A program made the translations under genes and the position numbers. A stretch of 50,509 bases of DNA from a virus, in IMG/VR virus record IMGVR_UViG_3300008107_000272, positions 1-50,509 of that record. One strand, given 5' to 3'. Positions 9,839 through 21,800 of the stretch are shown here, one piece after another (the first letter of the stretch is position 1; each line of letters starts with the position of its first letter). The notes under the pieces are model-generated. The model searched no databases, had not been told where the DNA came from, and was given only the letters and a program-made list of their open reading frames with translations.

Positions 9839-12800
9839 TTATGGGAGATTAGAAAATTTTCTAATTCCACCACTATTTCTCAATCCAAATGTTCTTCTTT
9901 GGATTGTTGGGAAGGATGATAGTCCCGAATCAACAATCAGACCAGTAACTCCAATAGAAATTGGATTTCTTCTTGATCCAAAATTATATAATCTACCCCA
10001 GGAAATATTTCCTAATGGCATTGTTAAAGATCCGGTTGTTGAAATTCCCAAAATAGCACTATTAGTATGAACATTACAAATTATTTCAGCATTTGGTCCA
10101 GTATTTGTCTTAGAATTTACAATATAAACATTGTCTAAGAAATTAGTGCCTATTCCGACAACTGAAGAATTTCCACTATTTACAGAAGTAACACCAGTTC
10201 CAATTGTTGTATTATAAACAAGTAGAGGATATCCTGGTTGTAAGTCATTCGCATCCGATGCATTGGCACGGAAATTAATTTTCAATGCCAATGGATGTCC
10301 ACCAGTTCCAGTTGTAGTGCTAATTCCAGTAATAATTCCCGAAAATCCTTGGAAATTTTCTATGGTAGTGATAAGTTCAGTTGTTGCGCTAGGAATCTCA
10401 GATATTACTTGTGGTTGAATTGTATATCCTAATCCAGGATTGGTAATTGTAACGGATGTCACACTACCGCCAGATATAGTTGCCAATGCTGTTGCTGTTG
10501 TTCCAATACCTATACCAATGGTTGGTGGAGCTGAAATTTTAACTGGAATTGAAGAAGATGAATATCCAAATCCAGGATTGGTAATTGTAATATTGGAAAT
10601 AGTTCCTGCAACCGAAACTGTCGCAGTAAATGCGGCAGACACAGGATCCGAACCTTGAACAATTAATCCATCAACAGAATTTATAGTTATTCCATAATTA
10701 TTTTCTTCAAAATTGAAGAATAATGCATTATCAACAAATATACTTGAATTTGAACTGTTAATATCCCCGATAATCTTTGCAGTTGGATATATGAATGGTT
10801 CAATAGAGTCTCTTGATTTATAAACAATATCTCCTTTGATATACTTATCTCGTTTTTGCTTTATCCACTCTATTGGCCTATAATTATTCTCATCTACACC
10901 AAATCCAACATAATTATCGGTTTCAACGATATCTGAACCAATAATATCTAAAATGGTTCTATCTCTATCTTGAATTGGAGTATTTGGGTAGAATGGATGT
11001 TTCTGTACAAATACGTCATCTCCGATTTTAATAGTTTCATTGATATCAATAATTGATATATCGACTCCATTTTGCCCAAGATAGAAGAAAATATCAACTT
11101 TGTCTGATGATTTTGGTGGTTCTGTAAATTCAAAAGAAGTTCCTCCTAAGAATCTATATGCATATCCTGGTTGTTGTATTACACCGTTGACAAAAATTAA
11201 TAAGACTGCATCTAAATTGATAGAGCTGGAAAGTGGATTATTTTGATCTATCTCAAAACTAAGTAATTGTCCATTGTAAATAAGTGGGAATCTAGTTCTA
11301 TTTCCATTTTGTAATGATGCTGTGCTATCAATATAATTCATTTCACCAAATGACCAAGATGAGAAGTAGTCTTGGAATGTCTCCACAACTTCCAACTTAA
11401 ATTCTGAAATTGGTTCAGAAAGACCCTTTGCAGTTACAAGACCAACTGGTTTAAAAACATCTCCAACTTGGAAAGCATAACCAGATCTTGCTATTTGGAA
11501 AGAATCTACCAAGAACAATGTTGATCCAATACCAACAGTTGAAGGTGATGGACCAATGTTCACATTTAAGAGAAGATTGGATCCTGTTGTTGTAGTTGAA
11601 CCTATTCCAGCTCTTGAAACACCAATTACTTTAAGATTTTCGTAAATTGGTTCGGGTATTCTGATGTATGGTTCAACATATCCAGATCCTCCATTATTAA
11701 TTGTAAATCCTAGGGTTCCACCTGCACCAACAACAGCAGTAATACTTGCTTCTGTACCCGTATGATTTGGATCTGTCACACCAATAGAAACTGGATCTCT
11801 ATATCCAGAACCTTCAGTTAAATCATACCAAGGAAATACTGTTCCAAATCCAATATAGGAATGTGGTAAAGTACTAGTACCAACATTTGCTGAGAAAGTT
11901 CTTGCCGATACAATTCCTGTAATATCATAAGAATAATCCAACCCAGTTGATGGGAAATAAGAAACTATTCCTGCACCAGATGGACAAGTAAATCCTAATC
12001 CAACCAATTTAATTCTATCTCCACCAACAAAGTTATGATCAATAGATGTGGTAATTTCAACAATACCAGTTTGATTATTGTAAGATGCTGTACTAATTGA
12101 TTGTCCAGGACCTGTATGAGAAATTCCAGTAATACTTACAATAGATCCAGATCCATTAAGATTTGCTCTGACTTTTGCACCCAAAAGTGGTGCATATCCA
12201 AGACCAGGTGTTGATCCAAGTGATACAATTAACCCACCTCTTGGTAATTGATTTTGATTTATATCAAAATCCGATTTAATGTAAGTTCCATCTGTTGATG
12301 TAATACCAGTAAATACAACACTAGAAATTCCAGCAACATTATCATTTTCAAATTCATAATTATTTCCAGAATTGTTAATGGTTGTTGGTGTCTGGAAAAC
12401 TCCGTTAATAAACAATATACCATTGCCAATAGTAACACCAGTTGTATTGATACCTTCAACAGTCATTGTGTAAGTTTTACCTATACCAGTAAACTGATCA
12501 GAAATATCGTCAAATAATATATTTGTATCGTAGTTGGATCTTAGGAAAGTTCTACCAGCATACTGAGCTCTTACATAAGGTAAATTACTTTCATCTCTTC
12601 TTGATCTAGTATTTCCTTTTGGTGGATCAACAAACCAAATTTCAGATCCAACGATATTGAATGATCCTCTATAAACCTGAACATTGGCACCATCACTATG
12701 AATTGTTGATGTACTACCAACTGATGCTCGTACAACTGATATTGTTGGTATAGTTGCTGCTGCTCCAGATTGGATAATTCCATTAATTGGTCCAAGAAGA

Positions 12801-15800
12801 GCACCACCAACATTAGTACTGAATCCAACTTCAATTACTTTCATATATTCATTATCAATTTTTATCAAATCTCTTGGTTGAATTGATGATATTCCACTAA
12901 GATTGAAGGTAGCAATACCAACGGAAATTGATCCACTATTATATTGAAGTTTGTGTGATACTGGTGTAAATGTGATTGGTTGCTGCACAATTCCATCTAA
13001 AGAAACCACACTCTTTGTAAGTTTCTTCGTCATTTCAAGTTCATGAGCATTTCCAAGTCCAGCATCAGTAAAAGTAATTCCAATTCCTAAACTTGCATAA
13101 GATCTCTGAGATGCTAATTTAAAAGTATCTGGTGTTAAAGCAATTGGATATACTTTTTCTGGAAGTCTGTTAGTAACAATTCCTAAGTAATTTGCAGTTG
13201 ATCCAATACCCATAGCACTTTGACCAACACCAATAAATGATGATTTTGCCGTATAAGTCAATTCTTCACCAGTGTTAAACATGTGATCTATAATGGTGAA
13301 TATGCCAGTTGCAAAATCAACATTAGTAGAATCAGAAGGATTGAAAACTTTTTTATAAATTGGTCTACCAAGGTGTGTTAAGTTAAAATTAACTTTATTT
13401 GCACGTGTTCCATTTATACCATCATATGCTGAAAGGAAAACGGTTTGAGTACTATTTCCATAATTCAAAGTTCTAGGAACATTTTCAAAATCACTATAAG
13501 TGTAAAATACTTCATTAAATCCTTGAATTGATGTATTATTATTTGAAATATCTGGATAGAAATTAAGATAGAATTTACTTCCATTAGTTGTGGCACCAAA
13601 AGTTCCAAGTCCTGTTACATTATTTGTTGCAGCAAATGGTCCTGGCATAACAATAATATCTTCAGATCCCTTTACAATAGAAACCTGATGTATTGCTGAG
13701 CTACTTCCACAAGAGACTCTTATAATTGATGTAGATGAAGAGATTAAATCAGATTCAAAAGTTCCAACTCTAATAGAATTTGTTCCAACTCCGATAGTAG
13801 ATTCTAGTCTGGCACTTCTTTCTGCACCAGATGGTTGTCCAGGAACTAAAAATCTATATGTACCAATTCCTGAACTTGTATTAGCAAATCCAATAATATT
13901 TGCTCTAACATCAATAGTGTAATCTTCGTCATTTCTCACTCTAAACGAAACTATTCCGGATACAGAATCATATGTTGCTGTTACTATTCCAATAGATGAT
14001 GCACTATATCCTTGAAGTGTAGTATCAAAATAATATTCACTAATATATGTGTTTGATCCATCAAAATCCAAAGCAGCGTCAATATAATTGACTTCTCTCG
14101 TAAGAGTATTGATAATTTCAATATTTGCAAATAGACCATTGAAATTAGTATTACTAAATTGTGCAATGGTTCTTACATTATTTGTTGTTCCAACGCTAGA
14201 AATTCCAATAACACTACTTCCTATTAAATTAATAGATCCAAAATTTTCAGTTCCAATTCCGGTTGATTCAAATCCAAAAGTCTTCTTTAATACCTTGATA
14301 TCATGATCCCTGGTAAATCTATTAGTTGGAGTAAATATTAAAGTTTTTCTACCACTACTATCCACATTAGCACTAAAATATCCAAGAAGTTCTTTGGTAT
14401 ATTCGGTGTATTTCTCAAATAGTATAGAATCTAAGGTTGTTGTTTGTAAAACTAATTCTGATATTTGTGTTTCAAAAGTATCAGGATCTACAACCTGAAT
14501 AACATATCTAACGTGAGTATCTGCAATATCAATCTCTTCAATTTCTACAAAAGGATCTTCAAATCCTCTACTTGAAAATCTATTACTAATATCATCATGA
14601 ATAATTACCCTATTAGTTCTACATTCGGTGTAATCTGTTAATTTTCTATTTTGTATTTTTAAATATTTTGATCTATCAGGGTTAGTTCTGGTATCATAAT
14701 CAACAACATTGTCAAAATTATTAATGATATCAACTCTTTTTTCGCCAACAATGTCAAGAACTACTAAACTAGTAGTTGTTCCTGCAAATCCTATTGGTCC
14801 TGTTGAAGATAATATTCCAACATCTGCAAAATTTTTAAGTCCAGCTGGATGGACAATACTATTAACAGGTGCAGAAAATTCATTCCAAGTTATTGGACTC
14901 TTAATGGTATATGATAAATTCTGATAGTAATCATTATCTGGCGTTACCTGATAATCTTCACTAATTTTACCAATATCATCGGACCATCCAATATTTTGTC
15001 TTGTGGAATATCCAATTTTAAATCTAGATTTATTGGTAGTTATTGATGTTACATCTGCTAGTACTCCACTAGACTTGCCTTTGATTTTATATCCAGGTCG
15101 TAAATTATATCTTCCGGATACTTTAATAAACTCATCTCTTATTACTTTTACATAAAGATCTTCTTCAAAAAATCCAGATCCAGTATCGACAAAAAGTTTT
15201 TCATTTAATAAAAATCTAGATCTTTTCTTGATTACATTAATAACTGGATAATGTATTTTGTTTATAATAGTAGCATATCCAGATTGGAAAGTTTTAGCTA
15301 TTCCTGGATTTGTGGATAGTCCAACACCAAATTCATCAACAACAGAGAAAGTAATTGATGCTGGATTTGCATTTACATAAGAATCTACTTTAAAAAATCT
15401 ATAATCATAATTTTCAGAGTTATATCCAGTTCCAGTAGAGTTATCAATTAACTCAATACCCTCTATAAAAATTTCATCACCAGTCTTAAATAATGGTGAG
15501 GAGAATCCTAATATTGGTGTTGATATAGTGCAAGTAGCAATTCCAGAATTGTCTGTAATTATTGAGCTTATGCCAACACCATTTGAATTATTAATTGCAA
15601 TTATTTTATGTGGATCAGTTTTTAAACCATATATTGGTGCTATTTGGTTTACTTCTGCAATTGATCCACTTGGAGTAACTGCAACCAGAGAAGAACTATC
15701 AACAACAGTTTTGGTAGTTTCATTAAAAAGTAATAAATCTGGTGCATTTAAATATCTAGTTCCACCAGAAACAATTTCTATTTCACCAATAGTATCTGAG

Positions 15801-18800
15801 TTATCAAGATTTACAATTGGCGAAATAAAAGCTTGTGGATTTAATGTTTTATCTGATGGATATTCGTATCCAATTGTTTTAAATCTAACTTCCTTAATTT
15901 TTCCAATATTTGTTGATATTGCTACCAAGTTTGCATCTGTACCATCAGTACTAGTAACGTCAACAAATTTTGGAATCTTTTTAAATCCAAAACCTTCTGA
16001 AATAATTTTAACTTTACCAATTGATCCATTAATAGCAGTTGATGATTTAGTAGCATATTCTATTTTTTCAACTTGATCTTTTGCATATTTTAATATTGTT
16101 GGAACTTTTGTTGGAGAAATTTTAAAGCTACTAGTCGATATTCCAAAAACACTATAAGTTCCATTATATTCACTGTTAATATAATTAATTTCAGAATGAT
16201 TATCAAAGTAATTATCAGCAGTGCTAATATATCCTGACTTTTCTAATGCATAAAATAATTTTGATGGTACATTTTGTGTGTATTTGATCGATAATGATGC
16301 TGTTCCAAATCCAATAGTTCCAACTCCAGCAACATTAAAATCGTTATTGTCAACGGAAGATATAAATTCACTCTTAAAGTTCTTATCAGAATAAATTTTG
16401 AAATTATATCCTCTCAAAGAAGAATCTGAAATATTAAATTTTAAAGTTGAATTTTTAACAACATTAATTTGTGGATTAACCAATCCAAAGTTATGAATTG
16501 ATGCACCAGTTCCAACGATGTTTACAGGATTTTCAAATCCTGGTTTAGTTTCATATAAAGTATCTGCTAATTTAAATGTATTTGTGCCTGTTTTAATGAC
16601 ATAGTATGATCCTGTTGTTAAACCTGTTGCAACCTCTGCACTTTCATAAAATAGTTTATCACCAGTTTTATAACCGTGATCGGAAATAGTTATTGTATTA
16701 TTAACAGTATTAATCTGAGAAGAATTAATACCAATAGAATTAATAATCAATTTTTTGCCAGTTTCACTAAACTTAATAGATAAAGCTGCTGTTGTTCCGA
16801 GTCCAACAATCGTATTAGGAACAACATTTAACTTAATTGTATCAAATTCTGATAGTCCGTGAGATTGTCCAACACTTACTGTTGTAACAACTCTATCAAT
16901 CTGAGCAGTAACTTGATCAAAAGTTGTCTCTAATGAGTACTCTGAATTATCAGATCCATCACTATAAAAGAATAAACCCTCTGTATTAGTTGTTAATCCA
17001 ACCTGAGTAACTAATCCAATATAGTCTCTACCTCTGTTAATTACATAAACAGATGGAGATGCATCTGGAATTTGGAAGGTATTTAAATTTGATGGATTAT
17101 TGCCAACAATTAACGAATCTACACCTGGATAGTTTGATTTGTCAAAATTTAACCTTTGCCCAGTTTTAAAGGGGTGGTTTGGTAAGTATATGGATCTATA
17201 AGGGATTGAAACTGTTTGTGAAGTTCCACCTATTGTGAATGTTTTCGACATTGCACCACCAGGTGTTGTACCTAATCCAACAGAATTTTTTGCATTAAAA
17301 TAAACTAAATTATTCTTTTGAGATTCAAACTTTGTACTCTTTACTGGTAATGTGATCTTATCACTTAATATATTGAGTTCACTTCCATATGGATGTGCTA
17401 CACCACTAGTTCCATACCTTTTTACCCTAAGTATTCCACCATCATAATAATTAAGAACTCTAACAATCTCATCACCTAAATTCGAATGTACTAAAATACT
17501 ATTACCAATAGATACCTTTGGATTTGAAGAAACAATTATATCCTCAACTTTTCCTTCTGGTGCAGTATAACTTGTCATAGTCTTTGCAAGACCAACAGTT
17601 ACTGTACTAAATCCTATTTTTTTAGATCCAAAAATATTGTTAATTGATGTTGAAATACTACCAACTAAAACAGTGTCGTTATTTCTTAAATTAAAACCAG
17701 ACCCATAGTATGCAGAAACAACGTTATCGTTGTCCCAAATAAGAACACAAGGGTAATATGATTCCAAACTTGTTTCCACGTTGGTAATATTTTTACCAAC
17801 AATTTCCGAAACTTCTGCTCTTAATCCAAATCCAGAAGTTCCAGACTCATCAAAGTTAACTCTGTCTCCTATTTTATATCCACTTCCACCATCAACAACT
17901 TCAATATCATCAACTGAACCTTTATTTATTGATTCTACTACAGATACCTGTGGAAATTTTTCATAAGGTTCAACCAAGAAGTCATATCCAGCATACTGAT
18001 CATTAATTTTATAAGGATAAGTATTTCTAATAATATTTGAATTATTAAAATCAAAAGATTGATCCAAATATGAATTTTCTTCTATTAAGTATGATCTAAA
18101 TGTATTTCCTACAAAATATGGATAAATTGGTTCTAATTTATTTGAAGTAGTGCTAGTTGTTACCCCAGCAAAATAGGCATATACTCCATTTGGAAATTCT
18201 GGAGTTTTACAAAATCTTCCATTATGAAAATCTAAGTCCCCATTTGCAGTATATTGATAATCTTCAATAAAAAATCCATTTGGAAATGATGAGGGTCTAT
18301 CTAAAATAGAAGAAGAATTTAATGTGTAACTGGAATTTATAATTCTGACGCCAGATTGAATATCATCTATTTTTGAATATCCATATGGCCCATAGATTGG
18401 ATTTCCATCATATGCCCATCCAATAATTGGTGAGTGAGAATTTCCAATATCATCATAATTTGTAGCCAGATCCTCAGAGTATCCATAAATTCCATAAATC
18501 AAAGAATTTTTCTCTTTGTTATTACTTAAACTTGAAAATATCTTTGGATTTCTTGTTTTTGCATATTCGGAATATCTTTGAGCATCATTTACCGTAAGAT
18601 CTCTAACTCTAACATCAAAAATAGCCCCAGATCCTCTTGGAACAACTTGAATAGTCGTATTCTTAGGATCGTAACCAATTCCGGAATTTAATACAACTGC
18701 ATCAACAATAGATCCATTAGAAATTACGGGTTTAATAATCGCACCAGTTCCGTCTCCGAGTACAGAAATCTCTGGAATTGAATAATAATCATATCCACCA

Positions 18801-21800
18801 CTCAATACTTGAACTTCCAATACTCTACCGTTAGATATAATTGGATTTAATTGAGCATTCTTTCCAGTTTTGACAGTAATTGATGGTTTTTTATGTAGAT
18901 TTAAGATATTTGATCCGTAACCAGTTCCACCCTCATACAAATAAGAACCAACAATACTTCCAGTAACCACTGGAGTAAAATTGAAACTTCCAGTAAAACT
19001 TGATCCGTAAGATACATTAGCACTGACTACAATTGGTGGATACTCAAAAATTTGATATCCAGATCCATTAGACCCTAAAACTACGTGCTTATTTTTTGCA
19101 ATATTGTCAGTAAGTGTGGCACCTATTCCAACATTAATGAGTTTAAAAGTACTACTGTCAATCACATCAACAAAATAACTATTAACTGTTGATAATCCAA
19201 CAATTGCAGATCCACTAGTGGAGTAATTTACAATGTCTCCAGAAGAAAGTCCATGATTTTGGTATGAAATGAAGTTGTATTCTGTGGATATTCCAGAAGA
19301 ACTAACTCTTAATTTTCTGTATGTATATCCAGATCCACCATTTAAAACTTTAACAGATCTTAGTGTTCTTTTCGGTAGTGTTCTAAATTTATGAATACCG
19401 CCAAAAGTTGTTGAAGTTGAAAATCCAACGGTATTGATTCCAGCAAAGTAATCATTACTACTATTAAAAAGTTTAATAGTTCTAGTATTAACAAATTTAG
19501 CAATATATTGATCGCCACTAACTAATGCCCCAGTTGGTGTATTAGTAATATCTTGAAAAGCACCGGTTAATATAGCACTATTTCCATTTTGATTGTAAAT
19601 TATTGGCTCACCATCATAAAAATTATGTGGGGTTAAAAATGTAATAGTTTCATCATTGAGATCTATCCCACCACCAACATTGAGAGATCTACTATCAAAT
19701 TGAACTTCTCTAAATCTTTCTCCAATTACAGGTTCAAGAGCACACCCAGAACCATTACCCCCAGTCAATGATAGTGAAAGTACATCTTCAATATCAAAGT
19801 CTTGTGGATCTACAAAAATATCTTTAACAGTGCCACTAATTATTGGATCAACTAGAGCAGTAGTTCCGGCACCGGTAGATATAATAATTCTAGGTGGATT
19901 GATAGCATCGTAATTATTTCCACCATTTAAAACATCAAACTGTTTTAATGGACCATAATAAATTTTATCAGTTGACTCTGGATTAGTAATTTCAACACCA
20001 TCTACCAGAATCCCAATACCTCCTGATAAAGTATCAATAGATCTTCTTACATCTTCTTTTGGATTTGTTCTCACTTGGTTTAGTGGGAACTTCCTCATAA
20101 TCTTATTTGCCGATACAGATCTACTTTCTTGCTTTGATAAAGTAAATCTATGAGTTGCTGGATTTAAATTTTCTTCAAAAAATACATATTCTGAACTAGT
20201 TAAAAGAGATTTGGATTCATACAGTCTAATCTCATTACTTGCAATCAATCTTACATAATATTTTGATCCAGAAGATAATCCTTTTAGTGAATTAGAAGAA
20301 GTATATACTACTTGATCACCATCAATAAATTTTACACTTGATGGGAATTTTATACTAGAATATGCTTGAAGAGTGGAATTATAATTACCAAGATAAGTTG
20401 ATGTTCCAGAAGGTAACGAAGACTCTATTAACTCATCATTAATAGTATATGCTGGCAAAGAGTTTGACGCAACATAACCATCATCACTATTAGTATAAAC
20501 ATTCAATACATTGGCAATGTATGTGTCATTGCCATTTACAATATCTACGTTTAGACTTCTAGATTTTTTTAGTTTCCTTCTTATATCATATTCTAAAAGT
20601 GGATCTGGTGTAAATCCACTTATGCCACTCAAAATAATTTGATTAAGTGAGGTATTAATATCTGTTATTGTTGCATTTGAAAAAGCAATATTGTTACTGT
20701 ATCCAAATAAGATATCAATTGTATCTCCAACACTAAGGCTTGACTTATCAATATTACTGTAAACTGTAAAAGTTGAACCACTTATAGATTTTACTTGATA
20801 TCTTGTGCTAGTGTTATAAATCCAACTATTTGCAAATACTTCCTTATAATTTTTTTCATTATTTGCAGGATTCTCAATAATTTCTCCAAGATTTCTGACA
20901 GATATCTCTTCACCTTCATCTAATAAGGAACTATCATCAATCTCTACAAAATCTGAAATTACCCCAGTAATTCTTAAATCAACTCTTTTGCTAGTATCTC
21001 CATTTTCATAACCATAAATTGTTTCGTCAGATCTAATCTCAGATCCTAGTGGAATAATTGAATTGATTCCTGTGCATCCAAAAAACTGATTAACAGACTT
21101 TGATGTATATTTGATTGAATTACCATCTGATATTAAATTCAATGTTCCAGATTCTGGAAATCCAATTGTAGAGTCAACTGAAATTACAGGAGATCCAATC
21201 GATACGTCTTCAAGTATCCGTGTTTTTCCTGGAACAGTGAAAATACCTTCAATTAAATCTCTTTCATCATATCCAACAAATAACTCTAACTTATAAAAAG
21301 TTTCAAGATCTCTTGTAAATATTTCTACATTTGAAACCGCAGCATTTGTATTGGGATCAGTAGATTTAAATATAGTTTGACCCTCTAAATTGAGAGGATC
21401 TCCTGAAATATTTTTGGCAGTAACAACTTCTCTACGAACATAATTTGCAGAAGATGGTTTAATTAACCTACCTTCCAAATCAATTACCTGAGCATCTACT
21501 CCATATAAAACCTTAAAAAGAATTTTAACAGCTTCTTCCGTTCCTTTTGACTGATAAAAATCTCTTGCATGTTTAATAAAGTTTCCTACATCTAAATCGG
21601 AAACAAAATCAAGATTTTCTAAACCAGGAGTAAATGTATATTTTAATTTTTTATAGAACTCCTGTAAAAACAAAACACTCAGATTTTTTACAACTGATCC
21701 TGAAATATGACTTTCTGATACAGTATCCTCAAATACTAAGGATTGCTTATTAGAATTTTCATCAATATCAAAACTAGAAAGGTAGTTATACCCAGTAACT

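Noticed and set aside
15528-16076. 182-codon plus-strand frame inside the 4111-aa gene
   Set aside because: It is antisense to a continuous structural gene with strong codon bias; the hydrophobic residues are the mirror of Asn/Asp/Ser-rich coding.
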